In this document: positions 12,700 through 22,369 of the stretch, piece after piece
Position numbering within the stretch: the stretch's first letter is position 1
Layout: every line of letters starts with the position of its first letter
Assembly: GCF_023159225.1 (NCBI RefSeq)
Contig: NC_063162.1
Location: 93,266,880 to 93,330,879, forward strand
Direction: 5' to 3'
DNA from: Perognathus longimembris pacificus
Taxonomy: Eukaryota > Chordata > Mammalia > Rodentia > Heteromyidae
DNA length: 64,000 bases
Position numbers and translations under genes: made by a program
The notes under the pieces: generated by a model
What the model was told of the DNA's origin: nothing
The model's database searches: none
Seen by the model: the letters and a program-made list of their open reading frames with translations, nothing else

Positions 12700-13060
12700 A
12701 AGAAAAGAAAATGCTTATATGTAGAATCTAAAATGTCACATTGATAAAAGTACTGAAAAGAATAGCTCTTAGGGATGGTGAAAATGAGGATATGTTGGTC
12801 AAGGCGTACAAATTTTCAGTTGTAGGATGAATAAATTCTAGAGTTCTAGTCTATTGCATACTGGCTGTTAATCATATATATGAAATTTGCCAAAACAGTA
12901 GATCTCAGGTGTTCCCATCACCGACACACAGAAAGTATAAACTATATAAAGAGATTGCTATATGCAGGCAATTAGCATATCTATCATTTTGCTGTATGTT
13001 TGTTAAAATGTTACTTTACATTAAAATGTTAAATAGAAGAAAAACATGGTGTTCTACTGC
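12700..13060 (+). mobile_element. Old L1 3' UTR fragment
   Basis: GAGGATATGTTGGTCAAGGC, TTTTCAGTTGTAGGATGAAT and AATTCTAGAGTTCTAG to CAGTAGATCTCAGGTGTTC read like the 3' end of old L1M elements. Confidence 0.65.
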
Positions 13061-13329
13061 ATTATCTCCTTAAGAATTATCCCTCTATGTTTTATTGTTA
13101 AATGTCTTACAGATTAAAATCTGAGTTTTTCAATTGTTATTTGAGTGGAGTTGTTTTTTGTTCTCCATAAATGCAGAGGAGGAATACCAATAAAGATGAT
13201 TTGGAGACAGTGGAATAGGTCAAACCCTGAGCAGTTGCTCACGACCTACAGTCATGATTGTGTTGTGGTGTGTTGCATATCGAAATCCACTTGTGAGTGG
13301 TTTTAACCCACTTCTACTTCCTTATTTCT

Positions 13330-13535
13330 TTTTTTTTTTTTTTGGCCAGTCCTGGGCCTTGAACTCAGGGCCTGAGCACTGTCCCTGGCTTCTTCCCGCT
13401 CAAGGCTAGCACTCTGCCACTTGAGCCACAGCGCCGCTTCTGGCCGTTTTCTGTATATGTGGTGCTGGGGAATCGAACCTAGGGCCTCGTGTATCCGAGG
13501 CAGGCACTCTTGCCACTAGGCTATATCCCCAGCCC
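13330..13535 (-). mobile_element. IDL-Geo-type dimeric SINE
   Basis: Antisense copy with perfect 16-bp duplications CTACTTCCTTATTTCT (13314-13329 and 13536-13551). It shares GCTTCTTCCCGCTCAAGGC and GGCCTCGTGTATC with the copy at 11391, unlike the other copies. Confidence 0.94.
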
Positions 13536-14069
13536 CTACTTCCTTATTTCTGATGCCTGCACTGGTTCCTTATTCAGTCTGTCTTGACTCTCCTGGATTT
13601 CCTTCTGTGACTTCCTAGGCATCAACCACCACATCCATGAAACCTCACACAGCTGGAGCAATATTCCAGCTATCGCCCCAAGTTTAACGCACAGTTTCAA
13701 ATCCTTCCTGGTTTCGCTTCCTACAGGTGGTAGCTTACATTCAGCATGACAGAGCTCTTCTCCTGTGGGTTAGCTGTCCACTCTTACATCAGCATGTAGT
13801 GCATTCTCTCATCAGCTCACCACTGATACTGCATCTGGAGGTCAAAGAAAGCCTCAAGACAGTCAAGAAATAATCTATCCTGCTAATCATTGGTTGTCAT
13901 TTTACCCACAAATGCAGGTATTTCTTATGTAAAAGATGTCCCATTACTTCAGAATCCTCTTTGCTCTGAAGTTTGTTTCTCCTCTGGTGTCAGAGGTAAG
14001 CTCCTCACGACCAATATAGCTTAGTCGCATTTCCAAAAAAGTTTATATAGGTATACATATATATGTAAC

Positions 14070-14078
14070 ACACACATA

Positions 14079-14115
<37 letters not shown>
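14070..14115 (+). repeat. (CA)n microsatellite
   Basis: ACACACACAT units merging into about 16 CA units. Confidence 0.95.
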
Positions 14116-14118
<3 letters not shown>

Positions 14119-14307
14119 AGCATCTCATTAGAATTGCTCAAGGAAAAAATAGATTTCCTAATAAAGACAGAAGTTCACACTAAAAGTATGAGGAATGTAG
14201 AATGACTAACTTCTAACATTATATTGGCTTCCCAGGACCCAGAGACTAACTTCATATGAAAGACCAGGCACCTTCATTTCCATGCCAGTGTGGCTGAAAT
14301 GTAAATG

Positions 14308-14700
14308 CCAATTGTTACTTTCAACATGCCATGTGAAACCGTAGCTTCTATTATTGATGATCCTCTTGTATCCCCTTCCTGTGATTGTACCTGCACTATC
14401 TCTGTAATCTTACTGAGTATATTGGAAACCGTGTATACTGGTATTAGAACTAGGAAACTGAAAGGGAATACCAAAATCAAGAGACACGGGGTAAAAAAGA
14501 TAAATGACTACAAAAGCAATACTTGCAAAACTGTTTAGTGTAAATCAACTGAACAACTCATGGGAGGAAAGGGAAAGAGGGAGGGGGCAGGGGGAATGAG
14601 GGATGAGGTAACAAACAGTACAAAAAATGTATCCAATGCCTAACGTATGAAACTCTAACCTCTTTGTACATCAGTTTGACAATAAATTTTTTTAAAAAAA
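14308..14700 (+). mobile_element. L1 3' end (purine-tract lineage)
   Basis: CAATTGTTACTTTCAACATG through the purine tract at 14564-14600 to TCTTTGTACATCAGTTTGAC and an AATAAA tail. It belongs to the same 3' UTR family as 62316-63158. Confidence 0.88.
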
Positions 14701-14704
14701 ATCT

Positions 14705-17107
14705 ATGCAAAAAGACCTCTCTATCACGCAGTGGAATGTTTTTGTTTCAGTCACCTTCTGAGAAAAATCAGTGGAAGATATTTCCGGGGGCTCTTGTTTC
14801 TGAGGTTGTTCACACTCAGGTCAAAGTAGGATAGATAAGGAAATGTCCCTGAGAAGTAGAAAAAGTTGTTACCTATATTTGAAAAAGAGAGAAAAAAAAA
14901 AGCTGAGGTGTCAGAAGGGTGAGTTGTCACTCACTGCTCATAATAAAGCAAAGTAAAAGGGACATGCCTGCTTCTCTCTTGGCAGAAGCCAAGATTACTC
15001 TTTCTATAACCACTTCAGAGACTATCAAGAGATTTCCAAGTCTTTAGTTATTTTCAGCTTGGATCTCTTTAGCACATGGGGCAACAGGAAGGGCATGTGC
15101 AGCTTCCATAACAGCATGGATGGAAAGGAAGCTGGTGCTCCTCAGAGCAGCTTAGCGTTTCCCTTTTACCAGACACACAGAATTTAGGGATCTTTCCCCT
15201 AGTTTTATGTTCAACATGGCATGATCAAGTCTATCTGTTGCTTTTTTTCACACTAAGCAGAAAGTGAAAGAAGCGTTGGTTATTTAGGTCTAGGGCAGCC
15301 AATAATTTGCAGATACTTTTCTCACTGATTTAGAATTGGCTTGTCTATCTTTAGTCTATTTTTTTAATTGAGTAACTTTAATGAGATATTATCTGTTATA
15401 TAGCACATATTTTATATGTATTACCATTATGTATATAGCAAATATATGCATATATTTATATGTACATATACATATACATACACGTGTGTGTATATATTAT
15501 GTGATTTAAACAATGCATTCATTTCAGAAAGAAAGATATGGCCACTGCAATCCCACCTCTGACTGCTGAGATGATTGCTTACTTAGGCTTCATCGTTTCT
15601 ATATCTTATTTGAATATCTCTCAAGTTTGTTGTTCCCAGGTGAATAACAGAGAAAAGAGGGAAAGGAGAAGAAAGAGAAGAAGGGGGAGATACAAATAAT
15701 ATATTGTGGTATGAATGATTTGCGCTGGACAGGGCAGAAGAGGTGTCTCTGTGTAGAAGATAGAAGCCAACTGAGGAAGCACAAAGAACCTGAGACTAAT
15801 TGCAGGAAGAAAGGCAACTGTTTTCTTTGTGGGATAATTACAGAAATGATGGGATACAATTTTTTTTAAATATTCTTGTGCTGGGGATCAAGTGGTAGAC
15901 CACTTGCCTAGTATATGTAAGCCCTTGAAGTCACTCTAGCACTAAAAAAGAACAACAACAAAACCAAACTGCATCCTGGGGAGAATGTCCCTTTGGTATT
16001 TTTCAAGATGCTTTAATAGAAAATCATACATTTTTTTCAGTTATAGTTATAGTGGATAAGGTGTTCTTCAAATTGCTGAGGCAGACTAAATGGGCTCCAA
16101 AGAAAATAGAAAGCTGTACTTACACATGGCTCAGGACCCTTAATATACCTTCTCCTAGCTGGGATACCATTCTCCCTAGCAAGACTGAAGAAGAATGGAA
16201 GTCACATCAACATCTTAGGCCCTGCTTAAATATTGAATTATGTCCATATAATTAGTTACCAAGGGCGTTACTATATCTATTACTACTGAGTGACTATAAC
16301 ATTTAAGGGGCTGTGCTGTTATATACCAGTTATTTTCATTAAGGAAATTAGAGATTCATGAAAATAGTGGGTCTTTTTTCTTTTCATTTAGAGGCTGAGG
16401 ACATTGAGACATGAATTTAACAGTCTGACAAGAATGTGCATATGGTAGTGAGGTCAGAGTATGAATGGGAGCTATTTGGCCTCTGAGCTGAGCTGAGAAA
16501 TTCAGTAGAAAATTCAGAGGCTGACATCGAAAGTGGATCCCAGTGATCTCTGTGGTCCTCCATCTCTGAATGTCACCTGTCTTGAGATATGTTATCATTT
16601 ACACTTATGGTACAATACAAGAGGCCCAGGGAGACAGGAAGCAATGTTTCTCACAGTCTCATTGTATTGCTTCAAATTTTGGCTTTTGTATCTGCAGGTA
16701 AGCCTTGAAAAATATCACTTTTTTTCTAGGTGCTTAGAAAATAAATGGACTTATGAAAGAAAAAGAGACATTACTTTTCTTGATGTTTCAATAATAATAA
16801 TATATCTCTTTTCATTTACGCATCTAGATAATAGCACACATATATTTCCTTCAGCTTCTTTTCTGACTTATAGAATGATGCATCTGTAATATATTTTATA
16901 TATAATATACTCATACTCCAATACAGTCACACTCATATACAACAAAACACTGTTTTGTTTTTAAGTTTAAATATTATATTTAGCATTTGAAAGCCTTAAC
17001 ACTAAAGATTACTTTTCCAAGTTACAAACTCTTGAAGTTCTAGCAGTGAGTGAATGTGAGTTATCAAAAGTTCAATAGATGTGATGATGAGAGTGAAACT
17101 TATACTT
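14705..17107. other. Intergenic, mostly unassigned
   Basis: Holds an ID-like SINE (15878) and a TA/TG-rich microsatellite at about 15395-15500. The frames at 15599, 16052, 16356 and 16533 show no recognisable motif. Confidence 0.55.
15878..15945 (+). mobile_element. Diverged ID-like monomeric SINE
   Basis: GTGCTGGGGATCAAGTGGTA and CCACTTGCCTAGTATATGTA fit an ID-like monomer. The B-box region is degraded. An A-rich AACAACAAAACC tail follows. Confidence 0.65.
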
Positions 17108-17112
17108 CGAAT
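17108..17112. repeat. 5-bp target duplication of the ERV, left copy
   Basis: CGAAT immediately before the TG of the left LTR. It is repeated at 19486-19490 immediately after the right LTR. Five bases is within the usual range for ERV integration. Confidence 0.75.
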
Positions 17113-17427
17113 TGTAAGGTCCTCTCCCTGAGGGCTACATGTAGATGCCCCCACCTCATTAAGTCTCCACCCAGTTACCTGGGTAACCTGCAGACATGGA
17201 GGCAGTTACCTCCCCTTTCCCTGAGGTCACCTCCTAATCCACCTGGCCACACCCCTTGCCCCTGCCCTAAATAAAGCAGGGCTGGGTGGGGGTCTCTCTC
17301 TCTCTCCCTTCTCTCCGGCCATGGATCATCTTGGCCACAGGCCAGCAGTTCGGTAATAAACTTTCTCTCCTGCCTGAATACCGCGTGGCATTCTCCTTTA
17401 CCGGTTACCTACTTTAAAAACCTAACA
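17113..17427 (+). mobile_element. ERV LTR (left, plus orientation)
   Basis: A 315-bp LTR beginning TGTAAGG and ending CCTAACA. CTAAATAAAGC at 17268-17278 sits where a TATA-like box would be. A second AATAAA at 17355-17360, just before the U5-like end, fits the polyadenylation signal. A pyrimidine run (CTCTCT) lies between them. The layout is that of a class I (gammaretrovirus-like) LTR. It differs from the right-hand LTR at roughly nine substitutions, about 3 percent, so the insertion is fairly young. Confidence 0.9.
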
Positions 17428-17587
17428 TATATGGTACCGTGACTCGGGAAGGGCTTAAGAGTCAGGACAGGCGGAATTCCCATCTATTTTTCTCCTTTTT
17501 CTGGGAGTATCCCCAGTCCTGACGGCCCTTTTTCCGCGAACCGAACTGCTGGGAGTAGCCACGCGGCACTGTTCACTAATACCATTG

Positions 17588-17732
17588 CTGGCCTCCACAT
17601 CCACCTCCACCTCCACCTCCACACCACTTGTCTACCCTGGTGAGTGAAACTGCTGCTGCTCGGGTTCTCTGCCGCTCCCTCCGCCGCTTCAGCCGCTTCT
17701 GCCGCTTCTGCCTGCCGCTTCTGCCGGGGTAA
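17588..17732 (+). repeat. GC-rich microrepeats in the ERV leader
   Basis: CCACCT repeats (17588-17624) are followed by repeats of CCGCTTCTG/CCGCTTCAG (about 17682-17731). Open frames here code only for Ala/Ser- or Trp/Arg-biased text and are not retroviral proteins I recognise. Confidence 0.7.
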
Positions 17733-17913
17733 GCTCATTCACTCACCAGGTGCCTCCCTCCCGTGCTTTTCGGGTTTTGCATCACAGTCACACCCAAGCC
17801 GGGACACTGCTAGCACGCCTCTTGACAGTGCAATGAGGCCTGCTTGAAATACTCGCTCAGATACAGTTTTTGCCACTGCAATGGTAATTGGTTAGAAGTC
17901 ACTTATATTCAGG

Positions 17914-17975
17914 CTCTCTCTCTCTTTCTCTTTTCCTCTCTTTCTCTTCCTTTTTCTCCCTCTCTCTCTCATCTT
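17914..17975 (+). repeat. CT-rich simple repeat
   Basis: Pyrimidine-rich run dominated by CTCTCT and CTTT, inside the ERV interior. Confidence 0.85.
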
Positions 17976-18452
17976 CCTGCTTACTTGCTTACTTTATAAA
18001 ATTCCCAAGTCGTACCATCGTTCTGTGCCTTGCTCACAAAGCTGCCTCTTTTCACAGACCTCTGAAACTGAGGCTTGACCAACAATGTGCTTTGTCAGCA
18101 AAGATATCTAAAAGTTCTTTTCTCTAGCATTGACCACATGGTTTTAAAATATTGGGCAAAGAAAAAAATGTCATTTACTATTGGAATTCCAAAAGACTCT
18201 ACTGCTGAAATTCATTTTTGCATGCTGTAAAACCTATGTGCACAGTGTGTATGTCTGTGTAAATGTCATTTGTTAGTATGTCCATCTAGCTGTATATCTG
18301 TGCTAAAACTCATCACATCTACTGAGTTTTGTAATTTCAGAATTCTGGCAAGTATTTGGTCAGTTCTTGACAAGGTACAGGTAAGCTCTAGTCCCCTTGG
18401 TCTCCTTGTTGTTTTAATTGGAAATCAAAAAGGGCTTTTGTGGCAAAGACTC

Positions 18453-18662
18453 CTTGGATTGCAGTTCGAAGCCAGCCAGGGCTGAAAATCTCTCTCAAAC
18501 TCCATCTCCCAATTAATCAGCGAAGAGCCAGGCTGGAAGCATGGCTGAAGAGACTTATCTCTTACCAGCCAAATGCTGGAAGTGGAGCTCAAGTGGTAGA
18601 GTACTAGCCTCGAGCAGAAGTGCTCAGGGACAGTGCCCAGGCCCTGAGTTCAAATCCTGTGA
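18453..18662 (+). mobile_element. B1-like/Geo dimeric SINE, 5'-truncated, inside the ERV
   Basis: It begins in the 7SL-like left half (TTCGAAGCCAGCCAGGGC), then has the linker CTCCCAATTAATC and the right monomer GGAAGTGGAGCTCAAGTGGT to GGCCCTGAGTTCAAATCC. An extra stretch sits between linker and right half. No clear target duplication was found. Confidence 0.7.
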
Positions 18663-19143
18663 ATGCCATCGGGGACAAGCCATCCCAGCAACAAGCACCT
18701 AGATCCCTGGGACTCAGCCAGTTCAGGGAACAAGGATCATGGAGAGGAGTATGAGGAGAATTATGTCAGATCCTAAATGGAGTCACTTTGTCTCACCCTT
18801 TCAAAATTAATCAGAGCCGGGGGATCAAGAGATAGTAGCTTGTCCATCTAATGTCCATGCCTGAGTATAAGAACTGTCCAAGTCATCCAATTTTTAATTT
18901 TGTGCCCTAAACCCTTCCTTTTGCCTTAATATATTTTTTTTTGCCCAGCCCCTGCCTCATGAGACTTATTCCAGGCTTCATTCAAGGACTGGCATCTACC
19001 ACCAAGGGACCCTGCTGCTCGCCTTCTCCAGGAGAGGCCACATTTCTGCCTTTTACCCCTAATGCCGACGCCCCTTGCCAGCAGGAAGCAGCCAGAGAGA
19101 GTCTTCGTCCTTCTTCATAACTATTAAAAGGCTGGAAGATATA

Positions 19144-19263
19144 TGTTAGGTTTTTAAAGTAGGTAACCGGTAAAGGAGAACGCCACGCAATATTCAGGCA
19201 GGAGAGAACGTTTATTACCGAACTGCTGGCCTGTGGCCAAGATGATCCATGGTGGGAGAAAGG

Positions 19264-19307
<44 letters not shown>

Positions 19308-19485
19308 CCCACCCAGCCCTGCTTTATTTAGGGCAGGGGCAAGGGGTGTGGCCAGGTGGATTAGGAGGTGACCTCAGGGAAAGGGGAGGTAACTGCCTCC
19401 ATGTCTGCAGGTTACCCAGGTAACTGGGTGGAGACTTAATGAGGTGGGGGCATCTGCATGTGGCCCTCAGGGAGAGAACCTTACA
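19144..19485 (-). mobile_element. ERV LTR (right, inverted orientation)
   Basis: The reverse complement matches the LTR at 17113-17427 from TGTAAGG to CCTAACA over its whole length. It is longer (342 bp) because the CT run is expanded, here read as an AG run at about 19268-19303. In a normal provirus this LTR would be in the same orientation as the left one. Here it points inward, so both outer ends of the element are U3 ends. CGAAT follows directly, matching the base pairs left of the first LTR. Confidence 0.9.
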
Positions 19486-19490
19486 CGAAT
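19486..19490. repeat. 5-bp target duplication of the ERV, right copy
   Basis: CGAAT immediately after the CA end of the inverted right LTR; the same five bases as 17108-17112. Confidence 0.75.
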
Positions 19491-20309
19491 AACTTCCTAT
19501 CCCCAAATATTCCCTCCAGTTATTGGCAGCAACTCCCTGACCACATGATGAGAAGTGGTGAGGCCACCTGACTAACCTCAGCAAAGCAAGGTGAGCAAAT
19601 GCTGCCTATGCAAACTTCATAATGAGACTTATTACTATGTGCAATTAATATATGCTAATAAAAATGTAAGTGATGCATCTGTTCTCTTACTAGAATTGTC
19701 AGTATAAGAAGGCAAAAGCATTATATGCCTTCCATTCTATCATATATCCAGACTCCAGCATATCGTTTGGCACTGTGTATCACTATCTCTTTCTCTGTCT
19801 CACACATACACACACACCCGTATGCATTATGCATACACAGGCACAAGCACACAAACACATTACACATGCACATTCATATACAATGATGTTACTATAGCAA
19901 GATTTTAAAGGAGGGACATTTGGGAGAAAATGGTTGGGGATGGGGAAAGAAGACATTAACGTATGATTATACAATACAGTTGACACATGATTATACAATA
20001 CATACACACGCATATGAAAACAGCATAAGAAAGCACTAAAGAGGAAGAAGGGAGCCAAGAAGAGATCTGATAAATTTGATAAAAGTAACTTTTCTGTATG
20101 TATGTAAGTATGTATGTAAATATCACATTGAATTAATTTATACTAATAAAAATGTAATTGTTTATGCTCAAAATAATTATTGCAAATACATTGTGCTGAT
20201 GAAAATATATTTAATAATTTAGAAAATAAAAATATTTGTATTATCTTTCATTAAATGGTTTAGAAACCTTTTCCAGAATACATATATCTTTATGTAAGGC
20301 ATATTATTT
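19491..20309. other. Intergenic with CA-rich patches
   Basis: CACACA/CATACA runs at about 19800-19865. A near-repeat of TATGATTATACAATACA occurs at 19961 and 19985. Nothing else recognised. Confidence 0.55.
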
Positions 20310-20545
20310 TCTAATTGTTATGGTAAAGGTGATATACAGTAGAGTTACAGCTACATAAATCAGGTAATGAGTACCTTTGTGGACAGTGTCACCCTTCCCT
20401 TGCTCTCTCCCAGCTTTTCTCTCTTGTTCCCCCCCCCACCCCATACTTTTTATAGTCCATTTTCAACATAGTGTCGAGTATCACTGCTATATTTGTTCAC
20501 CCTTTGTCCCACCATTTCTATGCTTCCCCAAATCAGAAAAACTCT
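20310..20545 (-). mobile_element. L1 3' end
   Basis: Antisense L1 tail: AGAGTTACAGCTACATAAAT, the C-rich complement of the purine tract at 20430-20443, then TTTTCAACATAGTGTCGAGT and CACCCTTTGTCCCACC. Confidence 0.75.
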
Positions 20546-21629
20546 CAACACAAAAGGTATAGAAAGCAAAAATGGCAACAAAAAAGCCAAGAAAATAACA
20601 GAAACCCTCTTGTTTCCATTTCATTTTGACAAATATAATTTTACATGATCATATGCACATAGCTATTGAGAGTTTGTGATCCTCTCCTAAGAATAAGGGC
20701 ATTTTAATTATAAAAACTTGTACACAAAGGATTAAACTTGTAGGTGGAAAACAAGGCCAAAACCCAGGTATGAAATCAAAATATTGCTAGAAAAACAAAA
20801 GAAGCAAAGGAAAACAGTGGTCCTTATATCAGGTCCCCAAAGCAACCAATTTCAGATGAACTACCAGGAAAAACTGTTTAAAAATATGTACTACACAATA
20901 TTTTACCTGAAGAAAAAGAATTGTCACTTGAATAATGTTACAATTTGGACTTGGAAAAGTGATTTTTAAATGTGAGTAATTTAATTTTTATAACCCAAGG
21001 GCATTAAATCACATACATTGTTTTTTGAATTCATATGAAAATGGAAAAAAATCGAATTTTATTAAAATTGGATTCTTTTCTGCTCATTTAACAAATCTGA
21101 CTGGAATGCTTTGGCAAGGATGCAAGGCATAATATAGTGCAGTAACTTATGATGTTTGGAAGAAAAAGAAAGCTGCTAAAATACTGTGGTTTTGAACTTG
21201 GCAAAAAGGTGTAGACTGAAATTGGCTCATAAACTTTCACAAGAACTTTCACAATGCAGAACAGACTTTCTAAGAACTATATAGTCTAAGGTGTAAGCAA
21301 CTTGCTACAGTGAGTGCTAGTGTAATCTTCTGAGGGTATCTACATTAAGAATTTTAGAAAATGACTTTTATAGTGAACCTCTGGAATGTAATGTCTTCAT
21401 ATGTAAAATTAACTTACTATCTCTTAATCTTAAATTATATTTTAAATCAAAATTTACACTCAAGATTTTAATACAGCAATATTTTTATTACATGAACATT
21501 AATATCTAGTGAATAAATATTTAGTAAACACATCCTATGTCATTGCTGGTACAAAAAATATGTGTGTATGTGTGTATACATGTGTGTATATATACATATA
21601 TATGTGTGTGTGTATACATCTGTCTTTTC

Positions 21630-21708
21630 AAAACTCTGGAGGCTAATGCAAAAGGATCATGAGTTTGAGACTAGCTTGGTCTACATAGTAAGACACCATC
21701 TCTCATCT
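21630..21708 (+). mobile_element. B1 SINE fragment
   Basis: CTGGAGGCTAATGCAAAAGG, GTTTGAGACTAGCTTGGTCT and ACATAGTAAGACACCATCTC match the 3' half of a 7SL-derived B1, without the Geo half. A TG/TA microsatellite at about 21558-21620 precedes it. Confidence 0.75.
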
Positions 21709-22369
21709 TATATAATCATAGGTGCTTTTTCTGGGACGAGGAAAGAAGCCCCATGATTCTGAAGCAACATGCACTTGTGGGCTTTTAGAAATGGAGCACC
21801 TATTACTATTATTCTGGGGATAAAGGACTGAATGTACTAAAGGGTGAAATAGAGCCTAGCTCTATGTGCTGGAAGAAAGCTTGAGATGTGTGGCTAGTCT
21901 CTGTCTAGGAATCAGGTGGCTTTTTTTTCTCTTCAGTAAATCCCACAAAAATAACTCAGAAACACAGGCTCTGTCATTTGCCATTGGCAGCTCATCAAGG
22001 ATGTGAGGCTTTGGCAGCCCAGCTGTTTCTTCTTTACAAGCTCTATATAAAAGAGTTTTGAAGTGAACCTTGAAAGTCACAAAGGATTTCAACTGGCAGA
22101 ATTAAAAGAAAAATTCTAGTAAGGATGCATACACATATATGCAGAAGCGTGGAGAAGCCTGACTCTCAGAAACAAATGTTTCTAGAGAAAAGAAATGCTA
22201 AAAGTAGAGGTTGGGGTCATATTGTAATTGAGGACAAGAAGGTGGTATAAATTTAGCCGAATTAGTAATCTTTAATATTTATTCTTGAGTATGAGGTCAA
22301 GATGTCTTTTGTATGTCGTGAAGTTTGTTATTTTTCTAGAACTTTCTCTCCCTTTTCATCTGGTTTATA

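Larger units (their letters stand above)
17428..19143 (+). mobile_element. Internal region of a short, defective ERV
   Basis: Four bases after the left LTR comes TGGTACCGTGACTCGGGA (17432-17449). This closely resembles a primer-binding site for tRNA-His (the usual text is TGGTGCCGTGACTCGG). A GC-rich leader with small tandem repeats follows. Then come a CT-rich tract, sequence I cannot assign, a SINE at about 18453-18662, and at about 18950-19138 sequence that resembles the region upstream of a 3' LTR in class I ERVs (ending AACTATTAAAAGGCTGGAAG, a weak polypurine tract). No gag, pol or env frame of useful length is present; about 1.7 kb replaces the several kilobases expected. The assignment of the 3' part is weaker than that of the 5' leader. 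Confidence 0.7.

Noticed and set aside
17050..19584. The same C-terminal peptide in frames at 17050-17274 (+) and 19324-19584 (-)
   Set aside because: Both come from the two copies of the ERV LTR, so the shared peptide is a consequence of the inverted LTRs and not a gene family.
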